From IMG/VR virus record IMGVR_UViG_3300032770_000015, positions 1 to 64,000 of that record: 64,000 bases of DNA, one strand, 5' to 3'. The position numbers were made by a program, and so were the translations under genes. The stretch's first letter is position 1. The number at the start of each line of letters is the position of its first letter. The stretch is from a virus. Of the stretch, positions 32,180 through 40,479 are shown one piece after another. The notes below the pieces were generated by a model. That model was not told the DNA's origin. It was given only the letters and a program-made list of their open reading frames with translations, and ran no database searches.

Positions 32180-33217
32180 TCAGTCGAAGACGATGGAGAC
32201 GTGATCGGTCGCTCCATACGTCGAAGGCTTGTACTCGAACACCAGCTTCCACTGGCCAATCGGCCCCTCCGCGGTCTCCGTTACCGTCACGAGCTGCGCC
32301 TGCGCCGACGCGGCCGTTGCCCCGGCCCAGATCTTGTACTCGTTGGTCGCCGTCGTCCCGACCTGCAGGGCGAGCGGGATCAGCACCTCGTTATCGCGCA
32401 GCTGGTACGGGTTGATGTTCGAGGCGTCGTTCCACGGGGTCGCCGTCTTCAACGCCTGCTTCTCGATGGTCAGCTCGAGCGTCGGATACGGCGGCAGGGG
32501 CGAGAACCCCGCGTGCACGTTCCCCGCCGTGTTCAGGTTCACCCGCTTCGAGTCGACCTTCCGGTTCAGCTTGAAGGTGAAGTCCTTCACGATGGCCGAC
32601 GCATACGCCCCGATGGTGATCTGAGCGTTGGCGACCTCGGGCGGGATCGTCGCGTAGGTCGGGTACGACGAGATGGCCGGGATCGCCACGTCGGTCGGTT
32701 CGTCGCCTGAGCCGACGAAGACGAACGTCCAGAGCGGGATCTGCGGCCCCTTGGCCTCGATGGTCAGGTCGCCGTAACCCCCATACAGCTTGTAGAGCTG
32801 GCCCTCGACGTAGTTCGAGATGGTCACGCTGTCGAGACCCGCCGGGCCGACCTCGGGCACGTATGTCCACTTCGACGAGGCGAACGTACCCTGCAGCCCG
32901 CACGAGACGAGCAGCGCGTGGAACGCCACGTTCATCGGGTATACCGAACCGCTGTACGCCGTGTTGGCGCCCGCGGCCTCGACCGTCATCGTGTGCTTCG
33001 CCTCGAGCCCGAGCCGGGCCGCCCGGTTCAGCGGCACACCGGCCGGGGTCATCCCGCGGTGCCCGTCGTACAGGTACGTGCCGTGATCGCAGACCGGCGG
33101 CGCCGCCAGCAGCAGGCCATCGGTGCCGACCACCGCCACGGGATCGGTCTGGTAGGTGGCCTCGACCTTCGCCATCGCCCCCCAGGCAATCCGTGTCTTT
33201 ACGGCAGACTGTGCCAT
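32180..33217 (-). CDS. Major tail tube protein paralog 2, 345 aa
   Basis: MAQSAVKTRIAWGAMAKVEA, KGPQIPLWTFVFVGSGDEPT, KDFTFKLNRKVDSKRVNLNT and TETAEGPIGQWKLVFEYKPS mirror paralog 1. The N-terminal receptor region and residues 90-140 are the most diverged. Two tube proteins may form alternating rings or one may be a minor/terminator ring. Confidence 0.78.
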   Translation of the reverse strand: MAQSAVKTRIAWGAMAKVEATYQTDPVAVVGTDGLLLAAPPVCDHGTYLYDGHRGMTPAGVPLNRAARLGLEAKHTMTVEAAGANTAYSGSVYPMNVAFHALLVSCGLQGTFASSKWTYVPEVGPAGLDSVTISNYVEGQLYKLYGGYGDLTIEAKGPQIPLWTFVFVGSGDEPTDVAIPAISSYPTYATIPPEVANAQITIGAYASAIVKDFTFKLNRKVDSKRVNLNTAGNVHAGFSPLPPYPTLELTIEKQALKTATPWNDASNINPYQLRDNEVLIPLALQVGTTATNEYKIWAGATAASAQAQLVTVTETAEGPIGQWKLVFEYKPSTYGATDHVSIVFD

Positions 33218-33220
33218 CGG

Positions 33221-33496
33221 TTAGCCCTCCGCCGCGACGGGCGCGGCCGGGGTCGGCGCCGGGGTCGCCGGGATCGGCGAGAGACCGAGCGCGTCGGCCT
33301 CGCACTGCGCCTGGAAGGCGTCGAGCGCGGCCTTTCCGCCGTCTACGACCGACTGCGGAACCTCGGTCTGGATGAACATCACGTTGGCGAAGAAGTCATT
33401 GATCGCCTTATACTTCGCGTCCGCCTGCTCAGGGGTCGTCGTCGGCATCGCGGCGATCTCGGGCGGGCAGGGCCGGGTCGGTACCTTAATGAACAT
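33221..33496 (-). CDS. Small hypothetical protein, 91 aa
   Basis: Helical with Pro/Ala-rich C-terminal tail (SPIPATPAPTPAAPVAAEG). Located between tail completion and tail tube genes. No family recognised. Confidence 0.6.
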   Translation of the reverse strand: MFIKVPTRPCPPEIAAMPTTTPEQADAKYKAINDFFANVMFIQTEVPQSVVDGGKAALDAFQAQCEADALGLSPIPATPAPTPAAPVAAEG

Positions 33497-33508
33497 GTCG
33501 GGACTCCG

Positions 33509-33967
33509 TTAGGTGGACTCGAGGTAATCCGCGACGAGCGATCCCCAGGTGTCCACGTACTCTTGCGGCACCGTGTCAGGAACGATCTCACGCCGCGGCA
33601 TCCGCTCGGTGCCGAGCTGGTGCCAGATCCCGTAGACGACGCTCGACCCGACGATCAGCTCGGCGTCGGTCGCCAGCGTGTAACCGTTTTCGTCGTCCGC
33701 GACGACGAGCGACTTCCAGAGCGTGTCGGTCCGCCGAAGGATCGTCTTTCCCTCCGGCTTCGCCTCGCGGGTACTCGCCGCGAGCGGTGCCCACGCGGAC
33801 CCGCCCGCCGCGCCCTCGCTAGCGAACACGTCGCCGAAGAACTCGTGCACGGCCTCGGCGACCGGCCCGGCCAGCGCCGGTTGCAGGTGCAGGACCGCCC
33901 AGTGACCGCGCTGCAGCGCGTCGAGGACCTCGGCGCTGTTCAGCAGCGTGACGTTCGGCGCGGCCAC
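33509..33967 (-). CDS. Tail completion / virion morphogenesis protein (Mu gpG-like)
   Basis: 152 aa with WAPLAASTREAKPEGKTILR, RTDTLWKSLVV, VYGIWHQLGTERMPRREIVP: the phage virion morphogenesis pattern (WxPL..sT....., hQ.GT..mPaR). Such proteins complete head-tail joining. Confidence 0.75.
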   Translation of the reverse strand: MAAPNVTLLNSAEVLDALQRGHWAVLHLQPALAGPVAEAVHEFFGDVFASEGAAGGSAWAPLAASTREAKPEGKTILRRTDTLWKSLVVADDENGYTLATDAELIVGSSVVYGIWHQLGTERMPRREIVPDTVPQEYVDTWGSLVADYLEST

Positions 33968-33984
33968 CGGTCAGTCCGTCGGCG

Positions 33985-34542
33985 TCAGCGGATCAGGTAC
34001 GCCGCGACGCTGTACGTGGTCGAGTTCGCCGAGCCCGGCGTTACCGTGACGCGCCAGGTCTGCGGCAGCACGCCATCCGTGCACGTGTCGATCCCGGCCA
34101 GGGTCGTGCCCACGAGCGGGTCGAAGATCGCCACGAGCGAGCCCACGGCGGTCAGGGCATTGCACGTCATGATCGTCGTGTACGTGCCGTCGGGGTTCTT
34201 CCGCTCCAGGGTCATGACCGGCGCGGCCGACGTGCCATACACGGTGATGTTCAGGGCGAGGACGACGCCGCGCGCGTCCACGTTCGTCTGATCCGCGCTG
34301 TGCTGCGTCGCCGTCTGCGCGGCCGACGCGATCACCTGCACGAGATTCGCCTTCGCGGGCGGGTTCGCCATCACCTTTAGGATGGCTCCCTCTTCGATGA
34401 CCGCACGCGCCTGGTTCTGCGCCGACTCGAAGTCGCGCGTGTCGGCCGTCTCGCCGTACGTCTTCGTCAGGGACTGGATGACCATCCCGAGACCGGTGCG
34501 AATGCGCGCCTGCAGCCCGGTGGCCTGCAAAGAGAACGCCAT
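33985..34542 (-). CDS. Virion-associated hypothetical protein, 185 aa
   Basis: An N-terminal helical region followed by a beta domain (PVMTLERKNPDGTYTTIMTC, WRVTVTPGSANSTTYSVAAY). In the head-tail connector block by position; possibly tail tip or connector. Confidence 0.6.
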   Translation of the reverse strand: MAFSLQATGLQARIRTGLGMVIQSLTKTYGETADTRDFESAQNQARAVIEEGAILKVMANPPAKANLVQVIASAAQTATQHSADQTNVDARGVVLALNITVYGTSAAPVMTLERKNPDGTYTTIMTCNALTAVGSLVAIFDPLVGTTLAGIDTCTDGVLPQTWRVTVTPGSANSTTYSVAAYLIR

Positions 34543-34569
34543 GGTACCTGCTCCTTACGTGTTGGGGTA

Positions 34570-35109
34570 TCAGCCACCCGTGAACGGTGCGGTGTCGCGC
34601 ACCCGGTTGAACTCGATGACCAGCGCCCCGGCGACGGTCGCGTCACCGACGGATTCGCGCGCGGGGATGTAGCTCATGCTCGTCAGGGTCAGGATCGCGA
34701 TGCTGTTGCGCACCGGGGTCTTCTGCCCGCCAGCGTAGAACATCGCCGCGATGGCCCGCACAGCGGCGCGCATCGTGTAGTCGGCGTCGGCCGCGCCGCG
34801 CACGTGGTCCTGGTTACTGACGATGTAGCGCAGCGTCACGAAGACCGACCGCGTGGTCTCGCGGTACGTCCCGGCGAGGTACTGCCCCGTGGTCGTGATC
34901 GTGCCGTCCAGCATCACGTAGATCGCCGGTAGCTTCGGGGGCGGCAGCCGCTCAATCACGAAGTCGTCGTTCGTCTCGTCGTAGATGTTCACGTTCGGCG
35001 GCATCGCATCGTCGGCGTCGCGCGGCACGCCGGGGAGCTGCGCGTTCACCCCGGTCGTCGGATCGTTCAGGGCATCGGTTACGAGCCGCACGACCTCGAG
35101 CCGCATCAT
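34570..35109 (-). CDS. Putative tail terminator protein, 179 aa
   Basis: Mixed alpha/beta protein (LPPPKLPAIYVMLDGTITTT, DADYTMRAAVRAIAAMFYAG) resembling tail terminators, with position between connector adaptor and tail completion genes. TAATG junction with the upstream gene. Confidence 0.55.
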   Translation of the reverse strand: MMRLEVVRLVTDALNDPTTGVNAQLPGVPRDADDAMPPNVNIYDETNDDFVIERLPPPKLPAIYVMLDGTITTTGQYLAGTYRETTRSVFVTLRYIVSNQDHVRGAADADYTMRAAVRAIAAMFYAGGQKTPVRNSIAILTLTSMSYIPARESVGDATVAGALVIEFNRVRDTAPFTGG

Positions 35110-35567
35110 TACCAGATCTCCCGCGTGTTGAACGACGCCAGCCAGCGATCCCAGTTGAGCGGGAACGGGTCATTGGCGTCGGGCCGATACGTCGTTGTCG
35201 CGGCCTGCTGCCCGGCCGCCGTCTGCACCAGGGGGTCCTTATGCTGCTGCGCGAGGCGCCACTCGATCACGGTCGCGATGGTGCGCTTCATCGCCAGCTT
35301 CAGCGCCGGGTCGCAGGTCGGATCGGCCGCGTCGAGCGTATACCCGCGCAGGAAGACCCAGCGATTGCTACCCGTTTCGATCTGCGTTGCCGCCCGGTAC
35401 GGCGAGGCATACCAGCCGCGCAGCAGCGGGTCCACGGCGGTCGTGTAGTACTCGATGACGTCGGCCTCGACCTGCGGCGCCAGCGTCTCCAGGTCCTCGC
35501 TCTCGCGGGACTTCTTACGCAGCAGCGCCAGATCGTTGTCGTCCGTCCAGTCAAAGTACGGAGCCAC
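35109..35567 (-). CDS. Head-tail connector adaptor protein, 152 aa
   Basis: Helical, acidic protein with EADVIEYYTTAVDPLLRGWY and LKLAMKRTIATVIEWRLAQQ, the layout of gp6-like or gp15-like adaptor proteins that stack under the portal. Position after the coat gene supports this. Confidence 0.6.
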   Translation of the reverse strand: MAPYFDWTDDNDLALLRKKSRESEDLETLAPQVEADVIEYYTTAVDPLLRGWYASPYRAATQIETGSNRWVFLRGYTLDAADPTCDPALKLAMKRTIATVIEWRLAQQHKDPLVQTAAGQQAATTTYRPDANDPFPLNWDRWLASFNTREIW

Positions 35568-35587
35568 CGCGCCTCCCTATGTTCAAA

Positions 35588-35622
35588 CGGCCCGGCCAAG
35601 GTGGAGTCACCCAGCCGGGCCG
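35588..35622 (-). terminator. Strong hairpin, candidate intrinsic terminator or processing site
   Basis: On the minus strand CGGCCCGGC pairs with GCCGGGCCG around an inner stem GGTG/CACC. A weak TTTGAAC follows. It lies in the 84-bp gap between the 68-aa gene and the adaptor gene, downstream of the highly expressed coat gene, so partial termination or mRNA protection is likely. Confidence 0.5.
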
Positions 35623-35653
35623 TCGAATCGTACGTGCTTCGGGGAGCACCCCG

Positions 35654-35860
35654 TTACTCGTGTGTCTCTGCCTCGTCCGTCGCCGCTTCCGCCGCGGCAG
35701 GAGCCGCGTCCAGCGCCTCGTGCAGCGCGGGATTGAACGTCCGGTCGTCCACGACGACCGGCTTTCCAGTCGCCTTGTCCCGCACGGTGTACGTTGGGAT
35801 GTCGGCGCCGACCATCGCGACGGCGTTCGTGAACTCTGCCAGCTCCATGTTGATCGCCAC
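35654..35860 (-). CDS. Small hypothetical protein, 68 aa
   Basis: The AGGAG at about 35876 is only 1-2 nt from an ATG (35869) but about 9 nt from GTG 35860, which I prefer. The protein has NMELAEFTNAVAMVGADIPT, then TYTVRDKATGKPVVVDDRTF, and an Ala/Glu-rich C-terminal tail. Follows the coat gene; possibly a minor head protein. Confidence 0.55.
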   Translation of the reverse strand: MAINMELAEFTNAVAMVGADIPTYTVRDKATGKPVVVDDRTFNPALHEALDAAPAAAEAATDEAETHE

Positions 35861-35897
35861 GGCGTGCATTCTCCTCTGGCTACGGTGACGACCCCGC

Positions 35898-35929
35898 CGC
35901 GGCGGGCGCCCACAGGCTACGGGGCGCCC
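35898..35929 (-). terminator. Perfect GC hairpin downstream of the coat gene
   Basis: GCGGGCGCCC and GGGCGCCCGC (10 bp, perfect) flank a loop in the 60-80 bp gap after the coat gene stop. No U tract follows, so it may be a 3' mRNA stabiliser or a factor-dependent attenuator rather than an intrinsic terminator. Confidence 0.5.
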
Positions 35930-35941
35930 GCCACGCTAGGA

Positions 35942-37093
35942 TCAGATCTGGATGCGGACCGCGAGGTTCGGGTCCTTGGTCTTCACGCCCCAGAGGCCGT
36001 CCACCGTCCAGAAGGTGGCGCCGCTGCCGCCCGAACCCCAGATGCGGGCGCGGAGCGTCAGGCCGGTGATCTCGTCGCGCACGGTGGCCGACAGGATGCC
36101 CGGGCCGGGGTCTTCCAGCGGCTGCATGACCAGCGCGAAGGCGTCGCGGTGGAACGCGAGGCCCATGCTGGTGCAGGTCGTCTGGTTGAAGCTGAGGGAC
36201 GTGCCGTCCGCCGTGGTCTTCGCCACGTTCGGCGAAACCGGGACGGTGCAGCCGGTCGAGCCCATCGCCGTGGTCGTGGTGACCGCGTACAGCTGGGAGT
36301 CGCCCGTGATCGTGATGACGGTGCCGCGGTTCAGGTTGCCCGACCCGCCGGACCCACTGATGATGATCTGCGACGCCCCGGCGACCGCGCCCGCCGTGCC
36401 CGTGACCGGCGAGGTCAGGGCGGCGGAACCGGACGTGAACGTGGTGGCGTTCTGGTTCGCGAAGATCGCGAAGCCGAACTTGTTGCCCAGCACGCCGTCG
36501 CGCTGGAAGCGAGCATCGTCACCGGCCGTGTTGGCCATGATAAACGTCTGCTGCTTCTCGTACCGGTTCGCCAGCACGCCGTCCACCATGTAGGCGTAGT
36601 CGGCCGAGTTGACGATGGGCGCCTTCGAGTTGAAGAGCGTCTGCCGGATGTTCGCGAAGTCGTTGATCGGCGTCGAAGCGTCGGCCGACACGATCCACGG
36701 GATCTCCAGCGACAGCGCGGCGATGGACTGGTCCACCGCGTCCGCGATGCTGATGGCGACCGGCGTGATGTGCTCGGTGATGAACCGCTCCGGCGACAGG
36801 GTGCGCTCCTTGTCCGTCAGCCGGAAGCCCTGCCCCTGCCACTGGTTGATCACCAGGTTGGAGTAGGTCGGGCTCACGTCGGCGATGGACGCCTCCGCGA
36901 TGGGCATGCTCGTCGCCGAGAACGTCTGCGGCCGACGGAGCTGGATGGTACTGCCCTTGGTCGAGGCCTTGTCCTGCTCGAGGCTCCGATCCACGAAGAA
37001 CGCGAGGCCGAGGCGCTTGTACAGAATGCGCAGGGCCGCGTTCGCGTAGAAGTACGGGTCATAGGCCAGACCCGCGGTCAACAGGTTCGACAC
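35942..37093 (-). CDS. Major capsid protein (P22-like coat fold), 383 aa
   Basis: GTG start with AAGGAG 8 nt away. MSNLLTAGLAYDPYFYANAA, LAFFVDRSLEQDKASTKGST, QWQGQGFRLTDKERTLSPER and RQTLFNSKAPIVNSADYAYM match P22-type coat proteins. A beta insertion (SGSAALTSPVTGTAGAVAGA region, residues 230-290) resembles the surface-exposed domain of this group. Scaffold and portal upstream confirm position. Confidence 0.85.
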   Translation of the reverse strand: MSNLLTAGLAYDPYFYANAALRILYKRLGLAFFVDRSLEQDKASTKGSTIQLRRPQTFSATSMPIAEASIADVSPTYSNLVINQWQGQGFRLTDKERTLSPERFITEHITPVAISIADAVDQSIAALSLEIPWIVSADASTPINDFANIRQTLFNSKAPIVNSADYAYMVDGVLANRYEKQQTFIMANTAGDDARFQRDGVLGNKFGFAIFANQNATTFTSGSAALTSPVTGTAGAVAGASQIIISGSGGSGNLNRGTVITITGDSQLYAVTTTTAMGSTGCTVPVSPNVAKTTADGTSLSFNQTTCTSMGLAFHRDAFALVMQPLEDPGPGILSATVRDEITGLTLRARIWGSGGSGATFWTVDGLWGVKTKDPNLAVRIQI

Positions 37094-37184
37094 GGTGGCG
37101 CTCCTTCGAGAGTGGTATGCGGCGACGCTACCGGATACGTGGGGTCATCGAGCAGCGCCGCCGCGCTATCGCTCGGTGTCCCGA

Positions 37185-38102
37185 TCAGTACGGCTGTTCG
37201 GCCCGCTTGGTCTTGACAACGCCGCCCTGCTTCGCGGCCTGCGCCGCCGCGGCCTCGTACGTCGCGTGGTCGGCAGCTTCCTCGGGTGTCAGCCAGATGT
37301 CCTTGCCCGACCCGACCCCGACCGGCTGCTGACCGCCCAGGCCCGGACCCGCCTGCCCCTGCGGGTCAATGAAGTCGCTGTTGCCCTTGTCCGACGCCCA
37401 GAGCCGCACGAACTCGTCCACGTTCATGTGGAGCCGGTCCGCCGTCGGCGTCGGGGCCATCTTGAAGCCGTTCCCCTCGCGGACGAACCACGATTCCTTC
37501 TCGTCATCGTAGCCGAACGCGGGCTCGAGCATCGACACGATGGGCGCCGGGGTATCGCTGTTCAGCGCCCCGAGCAGGGGCTTCTTCACCCCGGCCGACG
37601 CCGCCGCCGATAGGATCTGCGACCGCAGCATCCCACGGGTCAGGACGGTGATGCGCGCCGACGCCTTCGCCAGCTTCTTGTCGCGCGGCTCGATCTCGGC
37701 GGCCTTCACCTCGCCGAGCACCTGCGCGCGAATCCGCTGTGCCTCCGCTGCGACCTGTTCCGGGGTCGGGGCGCCCGCGCCGGGCTTCACGCCCAAGCGG
37801 TCGAGCACCCGGGCCTTCGCCTCGGGGTTCGCCGTCAGCGTCTGGAGGTGCACCACGTCGGGGTCCACCGCGGCCAGACGTTCGACGTACTTGGCCCGGG
37901 CCTCGGGAGGTGCCTTTTCCAGATCCTCCGGCTTGTACGATCCCTCGGTGATCGACTTGACACGCCGATCCAGCTCTGCGTTGAACGCGGTCTTCGGCAT
38001 GAACAGCTCGTTCACCTGCGATTCCAGCATCACGCCCGGAACTTCGACCTCGCGCTCTCCGATTCCCTCGCCGAGGTTCAGCTTCATCTTCACAGCAGGC
38101 AT
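37185..38102 (-). CDS. Scaffolding protein, 305 aa
   Basis: ATG at 38102 with GGGAG. Highly charged and helical: KMKLNLGEGIGEREVEVPGV at the N-terminus, a long coiled-coil-like middle (EQVAAEAQRIRAQVLGEVKA) and a Gln/Gly-rich C-terminus ending KTKRAEQPY. Between portal and coat genes, the standard place of scaffold. Confidence 0.78.
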   Translation of the reverse strand: MPAVKMKLNLGEGIGEREVEVPGVMLESQVNELFMPKTAFNAELDRRVKSITEGSYKPEDLEKAPPEARAKYVERLAAVDPDVVHLQTLTANPEAKARVLDRLGVKPGAGAPTPEQVAAEAQRIRAQVLGEVKAAEIEPRDKKLAKASARITVLTRGMLRSQILSAAASAGVKKPLLGALNSDTPAPIVSMLEPAFGYDDEKESWFVREGNGFKMAPTPTADRLHMNVDEFVRLWASDKGNSDFIDPQGQAGPGLGGQQPVGVGSGKDIWLTPEEAADHATYEAAAAQAAKQGGVVKTKRAEQPY

Positions 38103-38261
38103 CAGCAGCTCCCGTGTTTGTAACGCGGCGGGGTCACCGCGTTAGCCTCACCCGAATGGCGCGTGAACAAGCCGATAGGCCCGGGTGGAGGGGGTCCATC
38201 GCGCCAGCAGCACTCGTCGGAACTGAAGGGGAAACCTGCCCCGGCGGGACGGACCGCGGGG

Positions 38262-38303
38262 TGGCTGCTACAATATACGGCCTATCGCATTGTGCGGCAG
38301 ATC
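38262..38303 (-). promoter_or_regulatory. AT-rich candidate leftward promoter between portal and scaffold
   Basis: The ~200-bp gap 38,103-38,303 holds TATATT on the minus strand at 38277-38272 (GGCCGTATATTGTAGCAGCC), the same core as at 20,972 and 50,757. No clear -35. A second element, AACGCGG...CCGCGTT near 38,120-38,141, can form a hairpin in the transcript, 5' of the scaffold ribosome site. Nothing else is visible in this gap. Confidence 0.4.
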
Positions 38304-40118
38304 TTACTGCCGCGGCTGGCCGAGCCCCGCGGGCATGTCCGGGGGCGGATTTACCGGGGGTGGACCGGCCGGAAGCTTCGTCGGTGACCCGAACGTGGTA
38401 GCGCCCGCCCCGCCGCCGGGCGCGGGGGCCGCCTTCGGGGTCGGGGGCGGCATCTTCTTGGCGATCTCGAGCGCCGCGGCGCGCAGCTTCGCGATCAGCG
38501 GCGTATCCTCCGCAACCGTATCGGGTTCCGTGTCATCCTTATCGTCCGGGTCCACATACCCCGACGCGATCATGTACCGCACGGCGGCGTCGGCCCGGGC
38601 CTCAGGCGGGATCGGCAGCCCCTCGGTCAGCTGCAGGCTCGCGGTCAGCTGCTGCACGTCTACGGCCGCCTCCAGCTCATCCTCGTCTACGGGAAGTCCG
38701 TCCCAGACGGCGATCTGCCGGGCCGCCTCGAGTAGAGCCGAACGCCCGGCCGGAACCGGCGTGGCGTTGCCGAAGTAGCGCTGCTTCAGGCGCTCGATGG
38801 TCCAGTTGATGTCGAACGGGATGAAGTCGTCGGACCGCTCGACCTTGGCCTCGAACCACTTGGCCGTATCGTTCGGGAACAGCGTCTGCTCGAGCCGCCA
38901 GAGCGCCTGGTTCTCCGCGTCGTCCACGGCGGCCTTCAGCATCGTCAGGAACGCGCCGACGCCCCCGGCCACGTCCTGGCGGACCTCTTCAGCGGTCTTC
39001 CGCGACGCGGCCTCGCCATATTCGCGGAACCCGGCGCGCCAGAAGTTGGTGACCTTCTCCTTCAGCACATCGGTCAGGATCGTCGCGGGCGCGGCCGACG
39101 GTGCGATGAAGTGGTGCGCCTGCGTCGAGCCCGCCTGGTTCGGCAGGGCGCGGGCACCGACCTTCAGCATATCGGTCACCTTCTTGAACGTCGCGTCGTT
39201 GCCGATCACGTTCAGGAGCGCGAACGACGCCGCCCGCAGCCCGGCGTCGCGCGTGGACTCCATGTTGAAGATCGCGTTCGCCTTCCGCGCCAGGATGTAG
39301 CCCACGGGGCGCGGGAGCGCCAGCGAAATCGGGAACAGCGGCAGCGTCGGGTTGCCGTTGTGATCCTTGTACCGATACGTCCCGACGGCGCCGGGACCGG
39401 TCAGCGGAACCACCTTGGCATCGGTCTGCCCCTGCTGCGCCTTCTCCTGCCGGTAACGCTGCCACCCGGCCGTCGTGAACCGAATGAACTGCGGCTCCGG
39501 GTCGCCACCGTCCTCGATGGAGGCGCGCACGTCCACGTCCTCCATCACCAGGGCCTCGACCAGCACGCCGTTCACGTACCGCCAGTTGGTCACGGCCTCG
39601 GCCGGAATGACCCGGATGCGCGGCGATCCGGGCACGTTGCCGTCCACGATGACCCAGGCCTTGTGGATCGCCGTCAAATCAATCGCCAGGCGGCGCCACA
39701 GCGTCTCGTACCCGTGGCCGAGCCCGTCGGCGTCGAGGCCCAGCTTCCCGATGGGTGTGTTCCGGTCCTCGGGATCGCCGAGCGCGCCCCAGCGCTTCGT
39801 CGCGTCGGCCTCGCCCTGGAACAGCATCCCGACGAGCGAGTCCACGACGGTCGAAAAGTGCGGCGTGTAGTCCGCCAGCGTCATCCGCTCGATGAACGCC
39901 TCGGGCGTCTCGCCCAGGTACTTCTGGACGAGGTAGTGCGCGATCTTATACGGGAGCAGGACCTCGCCCGTGTAGTGATCGCGCGCGTACACCCACATGT
40001 CGTGGTTGACGCGATACTCGGCGTGCTTGTATTCGAGCCACGTCGTCGGCTTGTAGAGGCCCGGCAGGGCCTCGGTCATCGCCGCGACGGCAGCGCTTAG
40101 CGGATACGGGTACAGCAT
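38304..40118 (-). CDS. Portal protein (DUF4055 type), 604 aa
   Basis: ATG with GGAGG. KPTTWLEYKHAEYRVNHDMW, LVGMLFQGEADATKRWGALG, HKAWVIVDGNVPGSPRIRVI and RLKQRYFGNATPVPAGRSAL match the DUF4055 portal family. The C-terminal ~100 residues are acidic then Pro/Gly-rich and probably disordered. Confidence 0.85.
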   Translation of the reverse strand: MLYPYPLSAAVAAMTEALPGLYKPTTWLEYKHAEYRVNHDMWVYARDHYTGEVLLPYKIAHYLVQKYLGETPEAFIERMTLADYTPHFSTVVDSLVGMLFQGEADATKRWGALGDPEDRNTPIGKLGLDADGLGHGYETLWRRLAIDLTAIHKAWVIVDGNVPGSPRIRVIPAEAVTNWRYVNGVLVEALVMEDVDVRASIEDGGDPEPQFIRFTTAGWQRYRQEKAQQGQTDAKVVPLTGPGAVGTYRYKDHNGNPTLPLFPISLALPRPVGYILARKANAIFNMESTRDAGLRAASFALLNVIGNDATFKKVTDMLKVGARALPNQAGSTQAHHFIAPSAAPATILTDVLKEKVTNFWRAGFREYGEAASRKTAEEVRQDVAGGVGAFLTMLKAAVDDAENQALWRLEQTLFPNDTAKWFEAKVERSDDFIPFDINWTIERLKQRYFGNATPVPAGRSALLEAARQIAVWDGLPVDEDELEAAVDVQQLTASLQLTEGLPIPPEARADAAVRYMIASGYVDPDDKDDTEPDTVAEDTPLIAKLRAAALEIAKKMPPPTPKAAPAPGGGAGATTFGSPTKLPAGPPPVNPPPDMPAGLGQPRQ

Positions 40119-40128
40119 ACGGCCTCCG

Positions 40129-40464
40129 TTATGCGATCTGGATCAGCACGGTGTCTTCGTTCGGGAACGTCTGCACCTGACCGTTGAAGTACGTCACCGT
40201 GTACTCCAGCTTGTAGATCCCGGGCGTGTCTGTCTCGCCTGCCGCCCAGACGTGCCGGACGACCCCGGCGGTCGCGGGCGCGTCAACCGTGCACGCTAGG
40301 GTCACGGTCTTCTTCACCGACGCACTGAGCGCCGACTGCTGCACCAGCGTCATCGTCGCCGTCACCGACGCATTGGTCAGGTTCTGCGCCCCCGCGGCAT
40401 TCATCAGGGTCGCAACGAGGTCGGGCGACGTGTCCCCGACGCGAATGCTGATCTGCGTAGCCAT
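40129..40464 (-). CDS. Baseplate/tail accessory protein (BppU N-terminal-like), 111 aa
   Basis: ISIRVGDTSPDLVATLMNAA then KKTVTLACTVDAPATAGVVR and GIYKLEYTVTYFNGQVQTFP: a single beta domain of the type at the N-terminus of baseplate upper proteins. Coupled to the repeat adhesin upstream. Confidence 0.62.
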   Translation of the reverse strand: MATQISIRVGDTSPDLVATLMNAAGAQNLTNASVTATMTLVQQSALSASVKKTVTLACTVDAPATAGVVRHVWAAGETDTPGIYKLEYTVTYFNGQVQTFPNEDTVLIQIA

Positions 40465-40479
40465 CCGACACCCCTTCGG

